Below, piece after piece: positions 8,709 to 14,243 of a stretch of DNA of 15,566 nucleotides. The position numbers and the translations under genes are program-made. How positions within the stretch are numbered: position 1 is the first letter of the stretch; the number at the start of each line of letters is the position of its first letter. Source of the stretch: CAZPZZ01 sp964591245 (GTDB lineage Bacteria; Acidobacteriota; Vicinamibacteria; Vicinamibacterales; UBA8438); the NCBI GenBank assembly GCA_964591245.1, contig CAZPZZ010000100.1, forward strand, positions 1 to 15,566, read 5' to 3'. Under the pieces are notes generated by a model. That model was not told the origin of the DNA and searched no databases. It saw nothing but the letters and a program-made list of their open reading frames with translations.

Positions 8709-8728
8709 CGGACACCTTCGTTTGTCCG
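8709..8728. promoter_or_regulatory. Inverted repeat in the divergent intergenic region, possible operator
   Basis: CGGACA (8709-8714) and TGTCCG (8723-8728) form a 6-bp inverted repeat with an 8-base centre. It lies between the divergent starts at 8659 and 8850. Its position 50 bases upstream of the leftward cluster fits a regulator binding site, but one short repeat is weak evidence. Confidence 0.25.
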
Positions 8729-8836
8729 AGTCTGGGCCAGCGGATGACATGTCGCGGACCGTTGCGGGAAGATGGGCCAACCCGGTAGGAGGTCATCCGC
8801 GGGGACTCTCGATCACTGGACGGGAAGAACGAACGG

Positions 8837-8842
8837 TATGAT
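8837..8842 (+). promoter_or_regulatory. Candidate -10 box for the ArsC-like selenoprotein gene
   Basis: TATGAT is a good -10 hexamer placed 7 bases before the ATG at 8850, so transcription would begin at or next to the start codon (leaderless mRNA). No matching -35 box is seen 16-18 bases upstream, and no Shine-Dalgarno sequence lies in front of the ATG. Confidence 0.35.
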
Positions 8843-8849
8843 TATTTGT

Positions 8850-9203
8850 ATGGCTAAGGTACAGATTTTCCACAACAAGCATTGAAACTCCTCAAGCAAT
8901 GCCGTGCGCATTGCCGAAGAGCTGGGTGTTGATTTTGAAGAGGTGAACTACATCAAGGATCCTCCCGATGCGAAGACCCTGCGGGCGATTATCGCCAAAC
9001 TGGAGGATCCCCCTACCGCCCTGGTCCGGCGGGACTCGAAGTTCAAGAAGTTGGAACTCGGCGAGGAAGATGTAGCGACTGCGGCTCAGGTCGTCGATGT
9101 GCTGGTGAAGCACAAACAACTGCTACAACGTCCACTGATTGTCACAACACGGAAGGCGATCATCGGACGTCCGAAAGAACGAGTGCGAGAACTGTTGGGT
9201 TAG
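8850..9203 (+). CDS. arsC: ArsC-family arsenate reductase-like selenoprotein, in-frame TGA (Sec) at catalytic residue 12
   Basis: Thioredoxin-fold ArsC-family protein of 117 aa, if TGA at 8883-8885 is read as selenocysteine (U). It begins MAKVQIFHNKH-U-NSSSNAVR. The numbering matches E. coli plasmid R773 ArsC: His8, residue 12 as the catalytic Cys position (here U), Ser15, and the three arsenate-binding arginines at 60 (ALVRRD), 94 (LQRPLIV) and 107 (IGRPKE). The one clear loss is Arg16, which is Ser. ArsC reduces arsenate to arsenite using glutathione/glutaredoxin or thioredoxin in the cytoplasm; other members are general thiol oxidoreductases. Homology runs unbroken on both sides of the TGA in one frame, so this is not a frameshift. 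A SECIS-like hairpin follows. Start 8850 puts the active site in register; an in-frame ATG at 8838 is less likely. No ars operon or sel genes lie nearby. An ordinary gene caller would report only a shortened protein from the GTG at 8904. Confidence 0.8.
8883..8885 (+). other. TGA codon predicted to encode selenocysteine
   Basis: This TGA stands exactly where ArsC proteins have the catalytic cysteine (residue 12 of HNxxC), in an otherwise intact reading frame. Recoding as selenocysteine explains the position better than chance nonsense mutation, since any of over 100 codons could have been hit. Confidence 0.78.
8886..8921 (+). promoter_or_regulatory. Candidate bacterial SECIS element
   Basis: Directly after the TGA, GCAATGC (8896-8902) and GCATTGC (8908-8914) pair perfectly over 7 bp around a 5-base loop CGTGC (8903-8907). 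The loop has G at its second position followed by U, as expected for the SelB-recognised GU. Below it CTCCTC (8888-8893) can pair with GAAGAG (8916-8921) with one mismatch, separated by a small internal loop. The apical loop starts 17 bases after the TGA. From memory, bacterial SECIS models need a loop 16-37 bases downstream with a G in its first two positions, and this fits. It lies inside the coding sequence, as bacterial SECIS elements do. Confidence 0.7.
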
Positions 9204-9282
9204 TAGCTTGTCATCGGGGGGCGAGTACACCGTGTCCAGAGGCTTATACCTGGTCGCGTTGCCCCTCGGTTACGTCCTTTCG

Positions 9283-9305
9283 CCGGGCACCCTCCGTGTG
9301 CCTGG
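9283..9305 (+). repeat. Hairpin downstream of arsC
   Basis: CCGGGCAC (9283-9290) pairs with GTGCCTGG (9298-9305), 8 bp including one G-T, around a 7-base loop. There is no T-run after it, so it may be an mRNA 3'-end structure rather than a standard terminator. Confidence 0.3.
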
Positions 9306-9432
9306 GTATCCCAAGGCCGTACTTCCAACCGCGAGAGAAGACGCGTAGCGACCGCCAGCCTCGAGCAGGCAGCGATCGGGAGTGTTTCTTTTATTGAAGT
9401 AGCGGGGTCCTGCCGCCGATACGAAGGGCTAG

Positions 9433-9487
9433 ACGGGGGCTCGGGCTGTTTGTGCGACCGAGAGGCTTCACGTGTCGCCCCGTTTTT
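9433..9487 (+). terminator. Foldback structure with T-run, possible terminator
   Basis: ACGGGG (9433-9438) can pair with CCCCGT (9478-9483), which runs straight into TTTT (9484-9487). Inside it CTCGG (9440-9444) and CCGAG (9458-9462) form a second short stem. The shape suggests a branched intrinsic terminator for rightward transcription from arsC, lying just before the SleB-like gene. The long gap between the outer arms makes this uncertain. Confidence 0.3.
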
Positions 9488-9531
9488 CCATAGTCTGGCC
9501 GGCTTGATCGTGGATCTATCTAATTTCTTGT

Positions 9532-10020
9532 ATGTGCATGCGTAATCACGTTCGGACTCTCGTGCTGTGTGGTGCGATCGGCGCGCTGGTGGCAGGGTGC
9601 GCCTCGGTGCGGGATGTCCCACGGTCACGGGCGGTGCGTGCGGACGATCACCGTTGTCTCGCGCTGACGATGTATCACGAAGCTCGTGGTGAAGGCGAGG
9701 AAGGGATGCTGGCCGTTGGCGCGGTCGTCTTGAACAGAACGATGCATCGTGCGTTTCCTGATAATCCCTGTGCGGTCGTGACGCAAGGCGGCGAGACTCC
9801 GCCCTGCCAATTCGAGTGGTGGTGCGACGGGCGGAGCGACGAACCGCGAGAGGTCCGGTCCTGGCAGGCAGCGCTGTCGACCGCGGAACACATGCTTCGC
9901 GGGCGGGCCCAGGATTTAACTCGAGGCGCCTTGTACTTCCACAGCACGCGAATCCTGCCGCGGTGGGCGCATGAACTCCAAGTTACGCGACGCATCGGAA
10001 ACCATGTGTTTTATCGCTAA
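9532..10020 (+). CDS. SleB-like cell wall hydrolase, lipoprotein
   Basis: A 162-aa protein of the Hydrolase_2 (SleB) family, which cleaves peptidoglycan (lytic transglycosylase/amidase-like; founding members act in Bacillus spore cortex lysis, but the fold is widespread in Gram-negatives). The N-terminus is a lipoprotein signal with lipobox LVAG-C (Cys23), so it is probably membrane-tethered. The catalytic core is LTMYHEARGEGEEGMLAVG (45-63), with the conserved Glu in YHEARGE at about residue 50. Further core motifs are VVLNR (65-69), CQFEWWCDG (92-100) and ALYFH with the C-terminal GNHVFYR. The ATG at 9532 is used; an ATG at 9538 (residue 3) is equally possible and neither has a clear Shine-Dalgarno. 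It stands alone, convergent with the DUF4399 gene 136 bases on. Confidence 0.88.
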   Translation: MCMRNHVRTLVLCGAIGALVAGCASVRDVPRSRAVRADDHRCLALTMYHEARGEGEEGMLAVGAVVLNRTMHRAFPDNPCAVVTQGGETPPCQFEWWCDGRSDEPREVRSWQAALSTAEHMLRGRAQDLTRGALYFHSTRILPRWAHELQVTRRIGNHVFYR

Positions 10021-10156
10021 TCAGCGTTGACAGGGTGTTGCGTCTCGGCGAAGTGCTGGCTCGGCCAGACCTGACGGCGCGCTCCGCTGGTTGTGTCGTC
10101 TGGGATATGGTCTGGAATGCGGAGCCCGCGACCCACGCCACGGACTCCCTTCAAGG

Positions 10157-10600
10157 TTATTCGACCGTGACGGTGATTGTCTCGCACAGTCCCTCTTGGG
10201 TGTGGTGCAAGTCATCTCCGAGTTGCAGCGCGAAGGTGTACTCGCCTGGTTCCACCAAGGTTTCGAATGTTGCGGAACCGTCGCCGAAGTGGACCCACGG
10301 GTCAGCGCGTGGGATCTCTGTACCGGCCGGCAGACACTCGGTGTCAAAGCCGACGTGGTAATGTCCGATGCCACTCCGTGGCTCGTCCACTTCCTCAGGT
10401 ATCGCGGAGATCTCGTAGCTTTCGATCCCGAACTCAAGCTGAATTGGGCTCGTGGCCGTGGCGCCGTCGGCGGACGATACAAAGACCACGCGCGGACTAC
10501 CCTGCTCGGCGGCCTCGGCTCCAAATGGAAGGAGCGCGGCGATTACGGCGAGCCCGATGAACCCTGTGATGCCGAGGCGTGTACTCATTGATCTCTTCAT
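10157..10600 (-). CDS. DUF4399 domain protein, exported
   Basis: A 147-aa secreted protein with a signal peptide (about residues 1-31, ending GAEAA). The rest is one DUF4399 domain: RVVFVSSADGATATSPIQLEFG (37-58), GIGHYHVGFDTECLPAGTEIP (about 82-102), VHFGDGSATFETLVEPGEYTFALQLGDDLHH (about 107-137) and ending ITVTVE. The conserved His residues in HYH, VHFG and DDLHH suggest metal binding (inference). The domain's role is unknown; it has an immunoglobulin-like beta-sandwich flavour. The start at 10600 gives the full signal; an ATG five codons in is possible. On its strand a TATACA lies about 27 bases before the start codon and may be a -10. It is a single gene, divergent from the cluster starting at 10804. 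Confidence 0.85.
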   Translation of the reverse strand: MKRSMSTRLGITGFIGLAVIAALLPFGAEAAEQGSPRVVFVSSADGATATSPIQLEFGIESYEISAIPEEVDEPRSGIGHYHVGFDTECLPAGTEIPRADPWVHFGDGSATFETLVEPGEYTFALQLGDDLHHTQEGLCETITVTVE

Positions 10601-10803
10601 GGCGTGTTCTCTCTCTGCAACAGAACGCTTGTATACCTATCCATCCGTGCGCTCGTCGTCCGGCGCTTGTCCAAACCTATGATGAGTCCGCTCTTGGTGG
10701 CCGGCACCGGTCGAGTTGCGGTTCACTGGTAGTCCGTGGCCAGCTGTGACAAGATCAGCACATTGTGGGACTGAGCGACCAAGCTCAACGGAGATTGATA
10801 CAG

Positions 10804-11616
10804 ATGAAGAAGTGGTACAGAGGGCTGCTGGCGGCAGCCGTGCTGGCAGCGAAAGTCAGTGCTATGCCAGGTGTGGCGTTTGCCCAGGCGGGAGACGTGT
10901 CCCGGGCGTTTGACGGGAATCCAGACCTGAATGGCGTGTGGCAGGCCATTGGTACGGCGCACTGGGACATTCAGGACCATCCGGCCGGTCCAGGGTTGCC
11001 TGACATGGGCGCGATTGGCGCAATTCCGCCAGGGCAGGGTGTCGTCGTTGGTAACGAGATTCCCTATCGTCCTGAGGCTCTGGAGCAGAAGCAACAGAAC
11101 TTCGAGAACCGGTTCACCGACGATCCGGAGATCAAGTGCTTCATGCCGGGGGTGCCGCGGGCAACCTATCTTCCGCATCCCTTCCGGATCCTCCAAGGCG
11201 ATCAGAAAATCATGATCGTCTACGGTTTTTCCGATGCAAATCGGACGATCCATATGGACAAGGACAACCCCGAGCCGGCGCCGATTGATAGCTGGATGGG
11301 GCGGTCCCACGGGAGTTGGGATGGCGATACGCTCGTCGTGGACGTCGCCGGCTTCAATGGTGAATCATGGTTCGATCGAGCGGGTAACTACGCAAGTAAT
11401 ACGCTGCATGTCGTGGAGCGGTACACCCCTATGGGGGCAAACGCGATCATGTATGAGGCGACAATCGAGGACCCCAATGTGTTCACCGAGCCCTGGACGA
11501 TACGGATGCCCTTGTATCGACGTCTCGAAGAGCACGCACGGGTGCTGGAATTCAAATGCGTAGAGTTCACCGAAGACCTGATCTACGGACATTTGAGGAA
11601 GGTACCCACGCGCTAA
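10804..11616 (+). CDS. Secreted protein of unknown function, GxPDLxGxW family (paralogue 2, divergent)
   Basis: A 270-aa exported protein. The ATG at 10804 is preferred over an in-frame GTG at 10765 because GGAG lies 10 bases upstream and the signal peptide (MKKWYRGLLAAAVLAAKVSA, cut near AFAQ-AG) begins there. It shares the layout of the paralogue at 7760-8659: GNPDLNGVWQA (38-48), the central region ending PHPFRILQGDQKIMIVYGF (124-142), WMGRSHGSWDGDTLVVDVAGFN (164-185), LHVVERYT (201-208), MYEATIEDPNVFTEPWT (216-232) and a terminal LEFKC. It differs by lacking CHEG (KCVEF instead) and the SLIVxPADGRIP motif, so it forms a separate subgroup. It heads a run of three genes, followed by DUF6152 (123 bases) and the VOC fusion. 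Function unknown. Confidence 0.72.
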   Translation: MKKWYRGLLAAAVLAAKVSAMPGVAFAQAGDVSRAFDGNPDLNGVWQAIGTAHWDIQDHPAGPGLPDMGAIGAIPPGQGVVVGNEIPYRPEALEQKQQNFENRFTDDPEIKCFMPGVPRATYLPHPFRILQGDQKIMIVYGFSDANRTIHMDKDNPEPAPIDSWMGRSHGSWDGDTLVVDVAGFNGESWFDRAGNYASNTLHVVERYTPMGANAIMYEATIEDPNVFTEPWTIRMPLYRRLEEHARVLEFKCVEFTEDLIYGHLRKVPTR

Positions 11617-11694
11617 AGCGAACAGGAGTCTCGCTGCGGGTGCCAGCAGGGCACAATGCGGTGTTGGATCTTAGAGAGTGAATGAATTTCGGCC

Positions 11695-11710
11695 GGGGGA
11701 GCGAACCCCC
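11695..11710 (+). repeat. Short GC hairpin in the leader of the DUF6152 gene
   Basis: GGGGG (11695-11699) and CCCCC (11706-11710) form a 5-bp stem with loop AGCGAA, 29 bases before the DUF6152 start and followed by AGGTTTAATAG. It could pause transcription or stabilise the downstream message. It does not cover the Shine-Dalgarno. Confidence 0.3.
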
Positions 11711-11739
11711 AGGTTTAATAGAGACAAAGGAGAAGGGTC

Positions 11740-12180
11740 ATGCGAAAGAGAGCAGCCATGATCATAGCCGGTGCGGGGCTTGTAGTGATGGCCGCCGGTG
11801 TAGCGGTGCAGGCGCATCACGCGTTTGCGGCCGAGTTCGACGCGAATCGCCCCGTCCGTCTGCGTGGCGTCATTACCAAGATGGAATGGATTAACCCCCA
11901 CTCGTGGATTCATATCGATGTTGAGGATGAGGGTGGTGAGGTCAATAGCTGGATGATCGAGGCAGGGCCGCCAGGGGCGCTCGTGCGGCGTGGCTGGTCG
12001 AAACAGTCCGTAACACCGGGTATCGAGATCCAGGTGGAGGGGTACCAGGCCATAGATGGTGATTTCCGGGCAAATGGGCGAGATGTGACGTTGCCAGATG
12101 GTCGGCGCCTTTTCGCCGGTTCATCCGGGACGGGTGCTCCGCTCGATGGCCGAGATCCGACTGAACAGGCTCCGGAGTAG
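11740..12180 (+). CDS. DUF6152 family exported protein
   Basis: A 146-aa protein with a signal peptide (about 1-25, VAVQA-HHAF). The mature part opens with HHAFAAEFDANRPVRLRGVITKMEWINPHSWIHIDVED (26-63), the signature of DUF6152, and continues WMIEAGPPGALVRRGW and a GxxIxVxGY segment with an RDVTLPDG close. The family is a small beta-barrel-like periplasmic domain of unknown function, often found beside GxPDLxGxW-type proteins, as here. The ATG at 11740 follows AGGAG with a 7-base gap, a strong ribosome site. Only 6 bases separate its TAG from the next ATG, so the two are probably co-translated; its last codons contain the next gene's Shine-Dalgarno. Confidence 0.85.
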   Translation: MRKRAAMIIAGAGLVVMAAGVAVQAHHAFAAEFDANRPVRLRGVITKMEWINPHSWIHIDVEDEGGEVNSWMIEAGPPGALVRRGWSKQSVTPGIEIQVEGYQAIDGDFRANGRDVTLPDGRRLFAGSSGTGAPLDGRDPTEQAPE

Positions 12181-12186
12181 CGATCT

Positions 12187-13914
12187 ATGGTGTCCACGCG
12201 AAACACATTCACCTTCGTAGTAGCGGCGATGTTGATGGCGACAGTGTCACCAGCCCATGCTGCTGATTACCACCACGTTCACATCACCGCGTCCAATGCA
12301 ACGGAGGCGGTTCGGTGGTATTCGCGGTATCTGGACTGCGAGCCATTGGCCGATCGGGATGATGGCGTCGAATGCGCCGGTGCACAGGTGGTCTTCGATG
12401 CGCAACCGTCGCTTGGGAGTAGTCAGCGCACCGGTATCGACCACATCGGATTCTCCTATGCCGATGTGGAGTCCAAGATGGCTGATCTTGAGGCGGTTGG
12501 TGTCGGCGGGGCAGGTGTGCGTTTGCAGCGATTCGAGGATGGGGCCACCTTGCGCGAGAATCCAGGGTGGTTCAAGTACGGGTTCATCTTTGATCCATGG
12601 GGAACTCGAATCGAGTTGCTGGAGGATGCCGAGGCCGTCGGGTTCCACCATATCCATCTGAGTTCGTCGGAGCCGGCAGCGACGTTGGCGTGGTACCAGG
12701 AGACGTTGGGCGGCGAAACGGCTCAGCTACGGGATCAAGTAGAGGGGCTTCGACTTGGCGACGTGTGGCTACTGGCGATGGTGCACGACGAAGGTGTTCC
12801 GGCCTCCACGACAGGGCGGGCTATCGACCACATCGCCTTTACTATGGACGATCTCGATACAGCCGCATCGACGCTTCGTGATGCGGGCGTCGTCATGCTT
12901 GAGTCGCCCGTGGTTCCAGAGGGCGGGCGGACCGCGGCGAAACGCGCGTTTGTGGCTGGGCCGGACAACGTGAGCCTCGCTCTCGTCGAGCCAGGATTTG
13001 CTGGCGTCGTCAGCGCCGCGACCGAGGCTGTGGACATTACGACCGAGCAGCGTGAGTACACCGTGCCCCGCACGCCATGGGGGACTCCGGATTTCCAAGG
13101 TGTGTGGACTGGTGACGCGGCTCATGGCATTCCGCTGCAGCGGCCCGAGGATCTCGGGGATGTGGCGTTGCTGTCGTCCGAGCAGGCTGCGGCGCGTCGC
13201 GAGCGGGGGACCCTGGGAAGCATCTGGGGCTACGAGTCGGAGTGGCGTGACACCACACTGGGCTACGTGAAGTCGGCGCCGTCGCGTCAAATCGCGATGG
13301 TCATCGATCCGCCAGATGGGCGTATTCCCCCGATGACGCCACGCGGCGAGGAACTGGTGGCGGCCGCGCGGGCCGCGCGTAGACCGCTCGCCGAGGGGCC
13401 AGAAGATTTGAGTTCCTGGGTGCGGTGCATTACCCGGTCCCTGGTGCCCTCGCCAGGTGTGTACAACAATGGGCTCCAGATCACCCAGGCCCCTGGATAT
13501 GTGACCGTACAGCGGGAGATGATTCACGAGACGAGGATCATTCCCACCGAGGCGGGGCCGCATCTAGGCGCAGACATCACATCCTGGCTTGGTGACGCAC
13601 GTGGGCATTGGGAAGGCGATACGTTGGTTCTCGAGATCACCAACTTCAATGGGAAGGCGCCCTATCAGGGGACGAGTGATGCCTTGACCATGACGGAACG
13701 GTACACACGTACTGGTCCCGATACGCTCGAGTATCAGTTCACCATTGATGATCCCGTTGTCTACACGCGACCTTGGACTGGCATGTTCACGTTCGTGCGT
13801 GACGAGACCCAGTACGAGCTCGTCGAATATGCCTGTCACGAAGGCAATTACGGGATGACCAACATCCTGAGTGGCGCTCGCGCGAGAGAGCAAGAGGCCG
13901 AATCCGGCCGGTAG
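12187..13914 (+). CDS. Exported fusion: two VOC/glyoxalase domains plus a GxPDLxGxW domain (paralogue 3)
   Basis: A 575-aa three-domain protein. It has a signal peptide (1-26, SPAHA-AD), VOC domain 1 (about 28-147), VOC domain 2 (about 152-270), a short linker, and a GxPDLxGxW domain (about 290-572). VOC1 shows YHHVHITASN, IDHIGFSYAD (84-93) and PWGTRIELLED, with His, His and Glu in metal-ligand places. VOC2 shows FHHIHLSSSE and IDHIAFTMDD (213-222), but NVSLALVEP replaces the usual GxxIELV, so its third ligand seems lost. The C-terminal part has WGTPDFQGVWTG (298-309), MVIDPPDGRIPP (371-382), REMIHETRIIPTEAGPH, WLGDARGHWEGDTLVLEITNFNG and ACHEGNYGM (549-557), matching paralogue 1 closely. 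VOC proteins are metal-dependent lyases, isomerases or dioxygenases. The reading frame is unbroken. GGAG lies 9 bases before the ATG. Confidence 0.83.
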   Translation: MVSTRNTFTFVVAAMLMATVSPAHAADYHHVHITASNATEAVRWYSRYLDCEPLADRDDGVECAGAQVVFDAQPSLGSSQRTGIDHIGFSYADVESKMADLEAVGVGGAGVRLQRFEDGATLRENPGWFKYGFIFDPWGTRIELLEDAEAVGFHHIHLSSSEPAATLAWYQETLGGETAQLRDQVEGLRLGDVWLLAMVHDEGVPASTTGRAIDHIAFTMDDLDTAASTLRDAGVVMLESPVVPEGGRTAAKRAFVAGPDNVSLALVEPGFAGVVSAATEAVDITTEQREYTVPRTPWGTPDFQGVWTGDAAHGIPLQRPEDLGDVALLSSEQAAARRERGTLGSIWGYESEWRDTTLGYVKSAPSRQIAMVIDPPDGRIPPMTPRGEELVAAARAARRPLAEGPEDLSSWVRCITRSLVPSPGVYNNGLQITQAPGYVTVQREMIHETRIIPTEAGPHLGADITSWLGDARGHWEGDTLVLEITNFNGKAPYQGTSDALTMTERYTRTGPDTLEYQFTIDDPVVYTRPWTGMFTFVRDETQYELVEYACHEGNYGMTNILSGARAREQEAESGR

Positions 13915-14041
13915 CCTGCGGCTAGTCGGTCTCCCGTGGCCGGCGCGTGGCATGTAGGGGCATCAGCCAAAATATCGGTCTGATGCCTCCGCGGCCCAGT
14001 TCTTCAAGCCTCCAACAGTCCAATCGCTATACAGAGTCCGG

Positions 14042-14070
14042 CGCCCATGAGAATTACCGTCTCATGGGCG
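14042..14070. repeat. Perfect 10-bp inverted repeat, operator or RNA hairpin
   Basis: CGCCCATGAG (14042-14051) and CTCATGGGCG (14061-14070) are exact reverse complements around AATTACCGT (9 bases). There is no T-run after the right arm, so a standard terminator is not supported. A dimeric regulator site or an mRNA 3'-end structure are both possible. Confidence 0.55.
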
Positions 14071-14231
14071 TTCGGCTGATCAGGGCACGCCGATGCCCAC
14101 GGAGGCAGGCCTGTCTCGCTCGGGCCCTGGGCGTCGAGCAGATGTTCTCCGGGGCCGCCTGCGCGTGAGCCTTCACTGCACCTGCGGTGGTGTTGGCGTG
14201 TCCGCTGCGTCCCGCCGTATCGATCGCACGC

Positions 14232-14237
14232 TACAAT
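14232..14237 (+). promoter_or_regulatory. Candidate -10 box for the cupin gene
   Basis: TACAAT lies 6 bases before the ATG at 14244, so transcription would begin at the start codon. No -35 at standard spacing and no Shine-Dalgarno are visible. The arrangement mirrors that of the ArsC-like gene. Confidence 0.3.
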
Positions 14238-14243
14238 CGGCGA

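Larger units (their letters stand above)
9204..9531. other. Intergenic region of 328 bases without a recognisable gene
   Basis: No protein in any frame looks real. It holds two possible RNA structures: an 8-bp hairpin (9283-9284 and on to 9305, with one G-T pair and a 7-base loop) and a larger foldback ending in a short T-run (9433-9487). The last 45 bases before the SleB-like gene should hold its promoter. TAATTT at 9521-9526 is a possible -10, without a clear -35. Confidence 0.5.
13915..14243. other. Intergenic region of 329 bases without a recognisable gene
   Basis: I see no convincing coding sequence. Just after the VOC-fusion stop, TAGCC (13912-13916) and GGCTA (13920-13924) can form a small hairpin. 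The main item is a perfect 10-bp inverted repeat at 14042-14070. A TACAAT hexamer at the right end (14232-14237) is a candidate -10 for the cupin gene. Confidence 0.5.

Noticed and set aside
8653..8841. Small open frame of 62 codons in the divergent promoter region
   Set aside because: It has no ribosome site, no hydrophobic or domain pattern, and sits where promoters of both flanking genes must be.
8838..8849. ATG at 8838 as the ArsC start
   Set aside because: It would add four residues and shift numbering away from the family, and it overlaps the candidate -10 box.
8904..9203. A shorter ArsC-like protein starting at GTG 8904 as the true gene
   Set aside because: It would remove the first beta-strand and the catalytic loop of the fold, and there is no ribosome site before it. 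The upstream frame carries clear homology up to and beyond the TGA.
8850..9203. ArsC as a pseudogene by nonsense mutation
   Set aside because: The only in-frame stop hits exactly the catalytic Cys codon, the rest of the frame is intact and conserved, and a SECIS-like hairpin follows. Decay remains possible only if the genome lacks selenocysteine genes.
10021..10156. Terminator or RNA gene between the SleB-like and DUF4399 genes
   Set aside because: I found no strong stem-loop or tRNA-like fold in this 136-base convergent gap.
12769..13563. Open frame of 264 codons on the minus strand
   Set aside because: It lies fully inside the VOC-fusion gene, has no recognisable domain, and is rich in Arg, Gly and Pro as expected of antisense frames in GC-rich DNA.
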